Shown: positions 1 to 40,337 of the stretch, in pieces
How the letters are laid out: every line of letters starts with the position of its first letter
Numbering within the stretch: position 1 is the stretch's first letter
Origin: Cyprinodon diabolis
Taxonomy: Eukaryota > Chordata > Actinopteri > Cyprinodontiformes > Cyprinodontidae
DNA length: 64,000 nt
Direction of reading: 5' to 3'
Assembly: GCA_030533445.1 (NCBI GenBank)
Contig: CM060069.1
Span: 632,256 to 696,255 of the forward strand
Notes under the pieces: generated by a model
What the model was told of the DNA's origin: nothing
The model's input: only the letters and a program-made list of their open reading frames with translations
The model's database searches: none
Program-made: the position numbers and the translations under genes

Positions 1-2480
1 AGAACCTCACCTGCTAGTTAAGCTACCAACCCGTCCTGTAGCACAGAACCTCACCTGCTAGTTAAGCTAACAACCCGTCCTGTAGCACAGAACGAGAACC
101 TGCTAGTTAAGCTAACAACCCATCCTGTAGCACAGAACCTCACCTGCTAGTTAAGCTACCAACCCGTCCTGTAGCACAGAACCTCACCTGCTAGTTAAGT
201 TAACAACCCATCCTGTAGCACAGAACCAGAACCTGCTAGTTAAGCTAACAACCCGTCCTGTAGCACCGAACCAGAACCTGCTAGTTAAGCTAACAACCCG
301 TCCTGTAGCACAGAACCTCACCTGCTAGTTAAGCTACCAACCCGTCCTGTAGCACAGAACCTCACCTGCTAGTTAAGCTAACAACCCGTCCTGTAGCACA
401 GAACCAGAACCTGCTAGTTAAGCTACTAACCCGTCCTGTAGCACAGAACCTCACCTGCTAGTTAAGCTACCAACCCGTCCTGTAGCACAGAACCAGAACC
501 TGCTAGTTAAGCTAACAACCCGTCCTGTAGCACAGAACCAGAACCTGCTAGTTAAGCTAACAACCCGTCCTGTAGCACAGAACCAGAACCTGCTAGTTAA
601 GCTAACAACCCGTCCTGTAGCACAGAACCAGAACCTGCTAGTTAAGCTAACAACCCGTCCTGTAGCACAGAACCAGTACCTGCTAGTTAAGCTAACAACC
701 CGTCCTGTAGCACAGAACCAGAACATGCTAGTTAAGCTAACAACCCGTCCTGTAGCACAGAACCAGTACCTGCTAGTTAAAGCTAACAACCCGTCCTGTA
801 GCAGAGAACCAGAACCTGCTAGTTAAGCTAACAACCCGTCCTGTAGCACAGAACCTCACCTGCTAGTTAAGCTACCAACCCGTCCTGTAGCACAGAACCT
901 CACCTGCTAGTTAAGCTAACAACCCGTCCTGTAGCACAGAACCAGAACCTGCTAGTTAAGCTACCAACCCGTCCTGTAGCACAGAACCTCACCTGCTAGT
1001 TAAGCTACCAACCCGTCCTGTAGCACAGAACCTCACCTGCTAGTTAAGCTAACAACCCGTCCTGTAGCACAGAACGAGAACCTGCTAGTTAAGCTAACAA
1101 CCCATCCTGTAGCACAGAACCTCACCTGCTAGTTAAGCTACCAACCCGTCCTGTAGCACAGAACCTCACCTGCTAGTTAAGTTAACAACCCATCCTGTAG
1201 CACAGAACCAGAACCTGCTAGTTAAGCTAACAACCCGTCCTGTAGCACAGAACCAGAACCTGCTAGTTAAGCTAACAACCCGTCCTGTAGCACCGAACCA
1301 GAACCTGCTAGTTAAGCTAACAACCCGTCCTGTAGCACAGAACCTCACCTGCTAGTTAAGCTACCAACCCGTCCTGTAGCACAGAACCTCACCTGCTAGT
1401 TAAGCTAACAACCCATCCTGTAGCACAGAACCAGAACCTGCTAGTTAAGCTACTAACCCGTCCTGTAGCACAGAACCTCACCTGCTAGTTAAGCTACCAA
1501 CCCGTCCTGTAGCACAGAGCCTCACCTGCTAGTTAAGCTAACAACCCGTCCTGTAGCACAGAACCAGAACCTGCTAGTTAAGCTAACAACCCGTCCTGTA
1601 GCACAGAACCTCACCTGCTAGTTAAGCTACCAACCCGTCCTGTGGCACAGAACCTCACCTGCTAGTTAAGCTAACAACCCGTCCTGTAGCACAGAACCAG
1701 AACCTGCTAGTTAAGCTAACAACCCGTCCTGTAGCACAGAACCAGTACCTGCTAGTTAAGCTAACAACCCGTCCTGTAGCACAGAACCAGAACATGCTAG
1801 TTAAGCTAACAACCCGTCCTGTAGCACAGAACCAGTACCTGCTAGTTAAGCTAACAACCCGTCCTGTAGCACAGAACCAGATCCTGCTAGTTAAGCTAAC
1901 AACCCGTCCTGTAGCACAGAACCAGAACCTGCTAGTTAAGCTAACAATCCGTCCTGTAGCACAGAACCTCACCTGCTACTTAAGTTAACAACCCATCCTG
2001 TAGCACAGAACCAGAACCTGCTAGTTAAGCTAACAACCCGTCCTGTAGCACAGAACCAGAACCTGCTAGTTAAGCTAACAACCCGTCCTGTAGCACCGAA
2101 CCAGAACCTGCTAGTTAAGCTACCAACCCGTCCTGTAGCACAGAACCTCACCTGCTAGTTAAGCTAACAACCCGTCCTGTAGCACAGAACCTCACCTGCT
2201 AGTTAAGCTAACAACCCGTCCTGTAGCACAGAACCAGAACCTGCTAGTTAAGCTACCAACCCTTCCTGTAGCACAGAACCTCACCTGCTAGTTAAGCTAC
2301 CAACCCGTCCTGTAGCACAGAACCTCACCTGCTAGTTAAGCTAAAAACCCGTCCTGTAGCACAGAACCAGAACCTGCTAGTTAAGCTAACAACCCGTCCT
2401 GTAGCACAGAACCTCACCTGCTAGTTAAGCTAACAACCCGTCCTGTAGCACAGAACGAGAACCTCATCTGCTAGTTAGAA
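1..2480. repeat. Minisatellite, 44/45-bp unit (chd1 intron)
   Basis: About 55 tandem copies of a unit with core ctgctagttaagctaacaac and cccgtcctgtagcacagaac. Two length forms occur: units with cctcacctg (44 bp) and units with ccagaacctg (45 bp). Runs of the 45-bp form keep one frame open on either strand, which creates artefactual ORFs. Variant markers recur about 982 bp apart (for example aacgagaacc at 91 and 1073), so a block of about 1 kb has been duplicated. The array continues beyond the left edge and occupies the intron after the last visible chd1 exon. Confidence 0.97.
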
Positions 2481-2583
2481 CTAACCTGCAGCATTTATAC
2501 ATACTGCAGATAGACGCGGTAATCTAGGTTTAAACCAAGGTTAAGCTGGATTAGATGGACTAGCGGCAGCAGGAGGAACTCAC

Positions 2584-29942
<27,359 letters not shown>

Positions 29943-30150
29943 GTTGGAGTCCCTGCAGGAGAAGTTGATCCTGGTGCTGAACCTGTCAGAGAAAGAGGCC
30001 GGTTAGAGCTGCAGACCATCATACCTTCAGTCGCTCTACCCATTGGAACCAAACTCTTCCACTGTGTTACAGTTCTCCAACCGTCACGGTCCAACATGTT
30101 TCAATTCTCTGACCATCACAGTCCAACGCGTTACAGTTCTCCGACCATCA

Positions 30151-30570
30151 ATTCAATTCAGTTTATTTATATAGCGCCAAATTCACAACACATGTCATCT
30201 CAAGGCACTTTCCAGTTCAACCAGATCATACAGTCAAATTGATACAAAGTTTCTATCTAAGGAAAACCAGCTGATTGCATTGACTCTTCAGCAATCCCTC
30301 ACACTAAGCATGCTTGTAGCGACAGTGGAGAGGAAAAACTCCCTTTGAACAGGAAGAAACCTCCAGCAGAACCAGGCTCAGTGTGAGCGGCCATCTGCTG
30401 AGGCCCACTGGGGTTCAAGAGACAGAAGCAGAGACACAAAAAGCAGCTCCACAGGCGGCCCCGTCCAGGAAACACACAGCCAGGCAGACGAGCTCCGAGC
30501 CAGCTCCCATGTCAGAGGATGAAGAGAGCACATCCAGTTAGTCACGGTCAGAGAGACAGGGCCACACTGT
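30151..30570 (+). repeat. Dispersed fish repeat, copy 1 inside 32-bp array
   Basis: Begins aattcaattcagtttattta then tatagcgccaaattcacaac, with gaggaaaaactccctttgaa and aggaagaaacctccagcaga in the middle: the widespread fish repeat of that sequence. It ends at a cagtccaaagtg junction back into the 32-bp array. Confidence 0.85.
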
Positions 30571-32905
30571 CCAAAGTGTTACAGTTCTCTGACCATCACA
30601 GTCCAACATCTGACAGTTCTCCAACCATCACAGTCCAACGTGTTAAAGTACTCCGACCATCACAGTCCAACGTTTTACAGTTCTCCGACCATCACAGTCC
30701 AACGTTTTACAGTTCTCCGACCATCACAGTCCAACGTGTTACAGTTCTCCGACCATCACAGTCCAACGTGTTACAGTTCTCCGACCATCACAGTCCAACG
30801 TGTTACAGTTCTCTGACCATCACAGTCCAACGTCTTACAGTTCTCCGACCATCACAGTCCAACGTCTTACAGTTCTCCGACCATCACAGTCCAACGTGTT
30901 ACAGTTCTCCAACCATCACAGTCCAACATCTGACAGTTATCCAACCATCACAGTCCAACATCTGACAGTTATCCAACCATCACAGTCCAACGTTTTACAG
31001 TACTCCGACCATCACAGTCCAACGTTTTACAGTACTCCGACCATCACAGTCCAACGTGTTACAGTTCTCTGACCATCACAGTCCAACGTCTTACAGTTCT
31101 CCGACCATCACAGTCCAACGTTTTACAGTACTCTGACCATCACAGTCCAACGTGTTACAGTTCTACAACCATCACAGTCCAACGTGTTACAGTTCTACAA
31201 CCATCACAGTCCAGCATGTTACAGTTCTCTGACCATCACAGTCCAACGTCTTACAGTTCTACAACCATCACAGTCCAGCATGTTACAGTTCTCTGACCAT
31301 CACAGTCCAACGTGTTACAGTTCTCCAACCATCACAGTCCAACGTGTTACAGTTCTCTGACCATCACAGTCCAACGTCTTACAGTTCTCCGACCATCACA
31401 GTCCAACGTTTTACAGTACTCCGACCATCACAGTCCAACGTGTTACAGTTCTACAACCATCACAGTCCAGCATGTTACAGTTCTCTGACCATCACAGTCC
31501 AACGTCTTACAGTTCTACAACCATCACAGTCCAGCATGTTACAGTTCTCTGACCATCAGGGTCCAACGTTTTACAGTTCTCTGACCATCACAGTCCAACG
31601 TCTTACAGTTCTCCAACCATCACAGTCCAACGTTCTACAGTACTCCGACCATCACAGTCCAGCATGTTACAGTTCTCCAACCATCACAGTCCAAAGTGTT
31701 ACAGTTCTCTGACCATCAGGGTCCAACGTGTTACAGTTCACCAACCATCACAGGTCCAGCATGTTACAGTTCTCCAACCATGACAGGTCCAACGTGTTAA
31801 AGTACTCCGACCATCACGGTCCAGCATGTTACGGTTCTCTGACCATCAGGGTCCAACGTTTTACAGTTCTCTGACCATCACAGTCCAAAGTGTTACAGTT
31901 CTCCGACCATCACAGTCCAACGTGTTACAGTTCTCCAACCATCACAGTCCAACGTGTTACAGTTCTACAACCATCACAGTCCAACGTGTTACAGTTCTAC
32001 AACCATCACAGTCCAACGTGTTACAGTTCTCCGACCATCACAGTCCAACGTCTTACAGTTCTACAACCATCACAGTCCAGCATGTTACAGTTCTCTGACC
32101 ATCAGGGTCCAACGTTTTACAGTTCTCTGACCATCACAGTCCAACGTCTTACAGTTCTCCAACCATCACAGTCCAACGTGTTACAGTTCTACAACCATCA
32201 CAGTCCAACGTGTTACAGTTCTACAACCATCACAGTCCAACGTGTTACAGTTCTCCGACCATCACAGTCCAACGTCTTACAGTTCTACAACCATCACAGT
32301 CCAGCATGTTACAGTTCTCTGACCATCACAGTCCAACGTCTTACAGTTCTACAACCATCACAGTCCAGCATGTTACAGTTCTCTGACCATCAGGGTCCAA
32401 CGTTTTACAGTTCTCTGACCATCACAGTCCAACGTCTTACAGTTCTCCAACCATCACAGTCCAACGTTCTACAGTACTCCGACCATCACAGTCCAGCATG
32501 TTACAGTTCTCCAACCATCACAGTCCAAAGTGTTACAGTTCTCTGACCATCAGGGTCCAACGTGTTACAGTTCACCAACCATCACAGGTCCAGCATGTTA
32601 CAGTTCTCCAACCATGACAGGTCCAACGTGTTAAAGTACTCCGACCATCACGGTCCAGCATGTTACAGTTCTCTGACCATCAGGGTCCAACGTTTTACAG
32701 TTCTCTGACCATCACAGTCCAAAGTGTTACAGTTCTCCGACCATCACAGTCCAACGTGTTACAGTTCTCCAACCATCACAGTCCAACGTGTTACAGTTCT
32801 CCAACCATCACAGTCCAACGTGTTACAGTTCTACAACCATCACAGTCCAACGCGTTACAGTTCTACAACCATCACAGTCCAACGCGTTACAGTTCTCCGA
32901 CCATC

Positions 32906-33352
32906 AATTCAATTCAATTCAGTTTATTTATATAGCGCCAAATTCACAACACATGTCATCTCAAGGCACTTTCCAGTTCAACCAGATCATACAGTCAAAT
33001 TGATACAAAGTTTCTATCTAAGGAAAACCAGCTGATTGCATTGACTCTTCAGCAATCCCTCACACTAAGCATGCCTGTAGCGACAGTGGAGAGGAAAAAC
33101 TCCCTTTGAACAGGAAGAAACCTCCAGCAGAACCAGGCTCAGTGTGAGCGGCCATCTGCTGAGGCCCACTGGGGTTCAAGGAGACAGAAGCAGACATAGA
33201 AAAAGATGCATAGATACAAAAGGCAACCAGCTCCACAGGCGGCCCCGTCCAGGAAACACACAGCCAGGCAGACGAGCTCCGAGCCAGCTCCCATGTCAGA
33301 GGATGAAGAGAGCACATCCACTCAGTCACGGTCAGACAGACAGGACCACACA
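32906..33352 (+). repeat. Dispersed fish repeat, copy 2 inside 32-bp array
   Basis: Same sequence and the same array junctions as the copy at 30151, with a small extra segment (gacatagaaaaagatgcata, near 33192-33230). Shared junctions mean block duplication rather than a new insertion. Confidence 0.85.
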
Positions 33353-34150
33353 GTCCAAAGTGTTACAGTTCTCCGACCATCACAGTCCAACGTGTTACAG
33401 TTCTCCAACCATCACAGTCCAACATCTGACAGTTATCCAACCATCACAGTCCAACGTGTTACAGTTCTCTGACCATCACAGTCCAACGTGTTACAGTACT
33501 CCGACCATCACAGTCCAGCATGTTACAGTTCTCTGACCATCAGGGTCCAACGTTTTACAGTTCTCTGACCATCACAGTCCAACGTGTTACAGTTCTCCAA
33601 CCATCACAGTCCAACGTTTTACAGTACTCCGACCATCACAGTCCAACGTGTTACAGTTCTACAACCATCACAGTCCAGCATGTTACAGTTCTCTGACCAT
33701 CACAGTCCAACGTCTTACAGTTCTACAACCATCACAGTCCAGCATGTTACAGTTCTCTGACCATCAGGGTCCAACGTTTTACAGTTCTCTGACCATCACA
33801 GTCCAACGTCTGACAGTTCTCCAACCATCACGGTCCAACGTTTTACAGTACTCCAACCATCACAGTCCAACGTTTTACAGTACTCCGACCATCACAGTCC
33901 AGCATGTTACAGTTCTCCAACCATCACAGTCCAGCATGTTACAGTTCTCTGACCATCAGGGTCCAACGTTTTACAGTTCTCCGACCATCACAGTCCAACG
34001 TCTTACAGTTCTCCAACCATCACAGGTCCAACTTGTTAAAGTACTCCGACCATCACAGTCCAGCATGTTACAGTTCTCTGACCATCAGGGTCCAACGTTT
34101 TACAGTTCTCCGACCATCACAGTCCAACGTGTTACAGTTCTACAACCATC

Positions 34151-34580
34151 AATTCAATTCAATTCAATTCAGTTTATTTATATAGCGCCAAATTCACAAC
34201 ACATGTCATCTCAAGGCACTTTCCAGTTCAACCAGATCATCCAGTCAAATTGATACAAAGTTTTATATCTAAGGAAAACCAGCTGATTGCATTGACTCTT
34301 CAGCAATCCCTCACACTAAGCATGCTTGTAGCGACAGTGGAGAGGAAAAACTCCCTTTGAACAGGAAGAAACCTCCAGCAGAACCAGGCTCAGTGTGAGC
34401 GGCCATCTGCTGAGGCCCACTGGGGTTCAAGAGACAGAAGCAGAGACACAAAAAGCAGCTCCACAGGCGGCCCCGTCCAGGAAACACACAGCCAGGCAGA
34501 CGAGCTCCAAATCAGCTCCCATGTCAGAGGATGAAGAGAGCACATCCAGTTAGTCACGGTCAGAGAGACAGGACCACACA
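34151..34580 (+). repeat. Dispersed fish repeat, copy 3 inside 32-bp array
   Basis: Third copy with the same junctions (ccatcaattcaattc at left, cacacagtccaaagtg at right). The left aattc run is longer than in the other copies. Confidence 0.85.
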
Positions 34581-37500
34581 GTCCAAAGTGTTACAGTTCT
34601 CCAACCATCACAGTCCAACGTGTTACAGTTCTCCAACCATCACAGTCCAACATCTGACAGTTCTCCGACCATCACAGTCCAACATCTGACAGTTATCCAA
34701 CCATCACAGTCCAACGTTTTACAGTTCTCTGACCATCACAGTCCAACGTCTTACAGTTCTACAACCATCACAGTCCAACGTGTTACAGTTCTCTGACCAT
34801 CACAGTCCAACGTCTTACAGTTCTACAACCATCACAGTCCAACGTGTTACAGTTCTCTGACCATCAGGGTCCAAAGTTTAACAGTTCTCCGACCATCACC
34901 GTCCAACGTTTTACAGTTCTCCAACCATCACAGTCCAACGTGTTACAGTTCTCCAACCATCACAGTCCAACATCTGACAGTTATCCAACCATCACAGTCC
35001 AACGTTTTACAGTTCTCTGACCATCACAGTCCAAGGTGTTACAGTTCTACGACCATCACAGTCCAACGTGTTACAGTTCTCCAACCATCACAGTCCAATG
35101 TTTTACAGTACTGCAACCATCACAGTCCAACTTGTTACAGTTCTACAACCATCACAGTCCAACGTGTTACAGTTCTCCAACCATCACAGTCCAACGTTTT
35201 ACAGTACTCCGACCATCACAGTCCAGCATATTACAGTTCTCCGACCATCACAGTCCAACGTTTTACAGTACTCCGACCATCACAGTCCAGCATGTTACAG
35301 TTCTCTGACCATCACAGTCCAACGTCTTACAGTTCTACAACCATCACAGTCCAGCATGTTACAGTTCTCCGACCATCACAGTTCAACGTCTTACAGTTCT
35401 ACAACCATCACAGTCCAGTGTGTTACAGTTCTCTGACCATCAGGGTCCAACGTTTTACAGTTCTCCAACCATCACAGTCCAACGTCTGACAGTTCTCCAA
35501 CCATCACAGCCCAACGTTCTACAGTACTCCGACCATCACAGTCCAGCATGTTACAGTTCTCCAACCATCACGGTCCAACGTTTTACAGTACTCCGACCAT
35601 CACAGTCCAGCATGTTACAGTTCTCCAACCATCACAGTCCAACGTGTTACAGTACTCCGACCATCACAGTCCAGCATGTTACAGTTCTCTGACCATCAGG
35701 GTCCAACGTTTTACAGTTTTTCGACCATCACAGTCCAACGTCTTACAGTTCTCCGACCATCACAGTTCAACGTGTTACAGTTCTACAACCATCACAGTCC
35801 AACGTGTTACAGTTCTCCGACCATCACAGGTCCAACGTGTTAAAGTACTCCGACCATCACAGTCCAGCATGTTACAGTTCTCTGACCATCAGGGTCCAAC
35901 GTTTTACAGTTCTCTGACCATCACAGTCCAACGTCTTACAGTTCTACAACCATCACAGTCCAACGTGTTACAGTTCTCCGACCATCACAGTCCAACGTGT
36001 TACAGTTCTCCAACCATCACAATCCAACGTGTTACAGTTCTCCGACCATCACAGTCCAACGTGTTACAGTTCTCCAACCATCACAGTCCAACGTTTTACA
36101 GTACTTCGACCATCACAGTCCAGCATGTTACAGTTCTCTGACCATCACAGTCCAACGTCTTACAGTTCTACAACCATCACAGTCCAACGTGTTACAGTTC
36201 TCCGACCATCACAGTCCAGCATGTTACAGTTCTCCGACCATCACAGTCCAGCATGTTACAGTTCTACAACCATCACAGTCCAACGTCTTACAGTTCTCCG
36301 ACCATCACAGTTCAACGTCTTACAGTTCTACAACCATCACAGTCCAGCATCTTACAGTTCTCTGACCATCAGGATCCAACGTGTTACAGTTCTCTGACCA
36401 TCACAGTCCAACGTTTTACAGTACTCCGACCATCACAGTCCAGCATGTCACAGTTCTCTGACCATCAGGGTCCAACGTGTTACAGTTCTCCAACCATCAC
36501 GGTCCAACGTGTTACAGTTCTACAACCATCACAGTCCAACGTGTTACAGTTGTACAACCATAACGGTCCAACGTGTTACAGTTCTCCAACCATGACAGTC
36601 CAACGTGTTACAGCTCTCTGACCATCACAGTCCAACATGTTACAGTTCTCTGACCACCAGGGTCCAACATGTTACAGTTCTCTGACCATCAGGGTCCAGC
36701 GTGTTACAGTTCTCCGACCATCACAGTCCAGCATGTTACAGTTCTCCAACCATCACAGTCCAACGTGTTACAGCTCTCTGACCATCACAGTCCAACATGT
36801 TACAGTTCTCTGACCACCAGGGTCCAACATGTTATAGTTCTCTGACCACCAGGGTCCAACATGTTACAGTTCTCTGACCACCAGGGTCCAACATGTTACA
36901 GTTCTCCGACCATCACAGTCCAACATGTTACAGTTCTCTGACCATCACAGTGCAGCGTGTTACAGTTCTCTGACCATCACAGTTCTCCAACCATCACAGT
37001 CAAACGTGTTACAGTTCTCCAACCATCACAGTTCTCCAACCATCACGGTCCAACGTGTTACAGTTCTCCAACCATCACGGTCCAACGTGTTACACTTCTG
37101 ACCATCACAGTTCAACGTGTTACACTTCTGACCATCACAGTTCAACGTGTTACAGTTCTCTGACCATCACAGTCCAACGTTTTACAGTACTCCAACCATC
37201 ACAGTTCTCCAACCATCACGGTCCAACGTGTTACAGTTCTCCAACCATCACGGTCCAACGTGTTACACTTCTGACCATCACAGTTCAACGTGTTACACTT
37301 CTGACCATCACAGTTCAACGTGTTACAGTTCTCCGACCATAACAGTCCAGCATGTTACAGTTCTGACCATCACAGTTCAACGTGTTACAGTTCTCCAACC
37401 ATCACGGTCCAACGTGTTACAGTTCTCCAACCATCACAGTCCAGCGTGTTACAGTTCTCCGGCCATCACAGTCCAAAGTGTTACAGTTCTCTGACCATCA

Positions 37501-39882
37501 CAGTCCAAAGTGTTACAGTTCTCTGACCATCACAGTCCAAAGTGTTACAGTTCTCTGACCATCACAGTCCAAAGTGTTACAGTTCTCTGACCATCAGGGT
37601 CCAACGTGTTACAGTTCTCCAACCATCACGGTCCAACGTGTTACAGTTCTCCAACCATCACGGTCCAACGTGTTACAGTTCTCCAACCATCACAGTCCAG
37701 CCTGTTACAGTTCTCCAACCATCACAGTCCAGCATGTTACAGTTCTCCAACCATCACAGTCCAACGTGTTACAGCTCTCTGACCATCACAGTCCAACATG
37801 TTACAGTTCTCTGACCACCAGGGTCCAACATGTTACAGTTCTCTGACCACCAGGGTCCAACATGTTACAGTTCTCTGACCAGCAGGGTCCAACATGTTAC
37901 AGTTCTCCGACCATCACAGTCCAACATGTTACAGTTCTCTGACCATCACAGTGCAGCGTGTTACAGTTCTCTGACCATCACAGCTCTCCAACCATCACAG
38001 TCAAACGTGTTACAGTTCTCCAACCATCACAGTTCTCCAACCATCACGGTCCAACGTGTTACAGTTCTCCAACCATCACGGTCCAACGTGTTACACTTCT
38101 GACCATCACAGTCCAACGTTTTACAGTACTCCGACCATAACAGTCCAGCATGTTACAGTTCTGACCATCACAGTTCAACGTGTTACAGTTCTCCAACCAT
38201 CACGGTCCAACGTGTTACAGTTCTCCAACCATCACAGTCCAGCGTGTTACAGTTCTCTGGCCATCACAGTCCAAAGTGTTACAGTTCTCTGACCATCACA
38301 GTCCAAAGTGTTACAGTTCTCTGACCATCACAGTCCAAAGTGTTACAGTTCTCCAACCATCACGGTCCAACGTGTTACAGTTCTCCAACCATCACAGTCC
38401 AGCCTGTTACAGTTCTCCAACCATCACAGTCCAACGTGTTACAGTTTTCCAACCATCACGGTCCAAAGTGTTACAGTTCTCTGACTGTCTTGGTACCATA
38501 ATGGTGTAACATGTTCATGTCACAGTGCTGAGCTGCAGACAGTCGTTCCTACTCCAGCTGTGACCCAGGTCTGACGCGTTTTGTTTTTTCCAAGTGTTAA
38601 AAAAGACGCAGTAAAGATGAAACTCAACTATCATCACAGCATCTGAGCTGTTCAATGGTTAGGGTTAGCTTGTTATTCCTCCACCTGAAAGATGGTGGCT
38701 GAGCCGAACCGAACCGAAGCTCGCAGCGATGCTTCCTGATCAGCTCCTTCAGTGAAATGAGCAAAAAGCCGCAGAGCTGAGGCCTACCGATGCCGCTGGG
38801 TTCAGCAGCTCAGCGCTCATAGAAATGTTTCATGTTTATTACTAAGTGATGGCTCACGCTGCTGTGACAGTGCAGCGCGCGGCTGCAGCTTACCGTGTAG
38901 CATCAGCTAGCATGCTAACACATCCCAGGACGGGTCAGGGTTAGGGTGATGAAGCCGGGCGGCTGGCGGGGCGCAGAGCGGCTCCCCCCGGCAGCTCCTA
39001 AACTCATCAGGCAGCCCCTGCTCCTCCACCATGGGGGAAGCTATGGTTCATTTAGAGGAGTCGCTGCTAGGGGATTATAGCCTAGCCTAGCTACCCGAGC
39101 TGCTAGCTTGGTGCTCCATAAGAGGCTCGGTTCGGCCCGTCCTCAGACCCAGTAGAACCCAGCCAAATCCACCGATGTCCAGCTGTTTTTACTGGGACTG
39201 GTGCTGGAGGAGGAAGGGAGAGCTGCTGCTGGTAGCCGCTCACTGCTAAGTGCTTTCAGCTTCTGTTGAGAAGCACGAGGCTAGCGCGGAAGCTAACACG
39301 AAAACACAATGTTGTAGTAATTTGGACACAATAGACGGCTGAGTGGGTGCGCGGCTGCTGCTCTCCTCATTCCGCCCTCAATCCCCATCAGTCCGCAGAG
39401 AGGCTGCTGGAGCAGCACGGCGGAGTTTGGGGCTGTTTGCGCCCTGATTATTTAACCCTAACTAGCTAGCCAAACTTCACCTTCTGTCGCCTTGTTTTCA
39501 TTCACTCCTCGCGCTCTAATGTTAGCTTTGGTTTGCGTCCAGTAACACAGAAGAACAGCGCGTTTCTCTGCCTCCTCCTGCGGGATCTACAAACCTGTCT
39601 AAAAGTTGTCGAAATGCAGTTTTCCACTTTAGCGCCTCCTTGGAGCAGCAGGAGCTAACGCCGCTGGAGCTGGCTGCGGTTCCCCGGCGGGTGCGCGGGC
39701 GGTGCGGTGCGGCGGTCAGAGCGGCTGGAGGCGGTCAGGCTGATGGGGGAATGCGATCAGAACTTCGGACTCTGTCAGTGCGCTCCGCGGAGCCAGGTTC
39801 GGCAGAACATGGACTTCCTAAAACAACCGGGCTCAGCCATGACGACGTAACGCAGGCTACACACGAAGGAAACCCCACGCAG

Positions 39883-39890
39883 TGACGTCA
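39883..39890. promoter_or_regulatory. CRE palindrome
   Basis: Perfect 8-bp tgacgtca in the CpG island, the consensus site for CREB/ATF factors. Binding is inference. Confidence 0.6.
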
Positions 39891-39972
39891 CAGCTGCGCC
39901 GTAGCGCCCTAGTGCTGACTTCCCCCATCCACCCATGGTTCACCTTGTTTTGCTACACTGGCAGAGAAGATG

Positions 39973-39980
39973 TGACGTCA
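39973..39980. promoter_or_regulatory. CRE palindrome
   Basis: Second perfect tgacgtca, exactly 90 bp from the first. Confidence 0.6.
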
Positions 39981-39990
39981 TATGACCACT

Positions 39991-40337
39991 ATCCAGGTAA
40001 GATTAGGTGAGGGCCCAGCCCAGTGCTCACCTTCTGGACCAGGATGGTCTGATAACTGCCAGCTTAGCAGTGAAGCAGCACATTATTATAACAGCTTCTG
40101 TAGAAAAGCTGTGTAGAGTGGTTCCCAAATAAAGCAAAACACGGCAATCCTAAAATAGATCAGTGATTTGTAGCCAAGCTTTAGGAGAGAAAAATACCAT
40201 AACCAACTTCTGGAATCAATGTAGACACATATTGTTAACCAGATTATCTATACTGATAAATAATATAGCTTCTCTCCAACCAGCTCCGAGAATATCCTCA
40301 TTCTATAAGTTTATATCATCTTTTTAAAGGAAAGGTC
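39991..40337. other. Unannotated spacer
   Basis: About 350 bp between the CpG island and the 43-bp array. Apart from the candidate donor noted with the promoter, nothing is recognised. Confidence 0.6.

Larger units (their letters stand above)
30070..38487. repeat. Minisatellite, 32-bp unit, 8.4 kb, interrupted by three interspersed repeats
   Basis: A 32-bp unit with core gttacagttctccgaccatc then acagtccaacgt occupies nearly the whole region. It is interrupted by three near-identical copies of a dispersed fish repeat (30151, 32906, 34151). Blocks recur (for example the 31.55-31.85 and 32.38-32.68 kb segments share rare variants such as caccaaccatcacaggtcc). From about 36.95 kb, deleted units and different variants appear. 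It lies in the presumed first chd1 intron. Confidence 0.97.
38860..39990 (-). promoter_or_regulatory. chd1: CpG island, probable chd1 promoter/first exon
   Basis: CpG-dense compared with everything around it (for example 38945-38990, 39280-39420 and 39660-39790), upstream of the chd1 start codon and beyond the first-intron array. Two perfect CRE palindromes tgacgtca lie at 39883-39890 and 39973-39980. A noncoding first exon is expected here. Candidate minus-strand donors are ACG|GTAAGC (38894/38893), AAG|GTGAAG (39481/39480) and AAG|GTGAGC (40031/40030); sequence alone cannot choose. A + strand donor-like atccag|gtaaga at about 39996 could belong to a divergent transcript. Confidence 0.65.

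Noticed and set aside
30070..38487. CRISPR-like appearance of regularly spaced 32-bp repeats
   Set aside because: Units are contiguous without unique spacers, and the sequence is animal nuclear DNA; it is a minisatellite.
39640..39885. 81-codon + strand ORF in the CpG island
   Set aside because: GC-rich chance frame; no recognisable domain and it overlaps the putative promoter.
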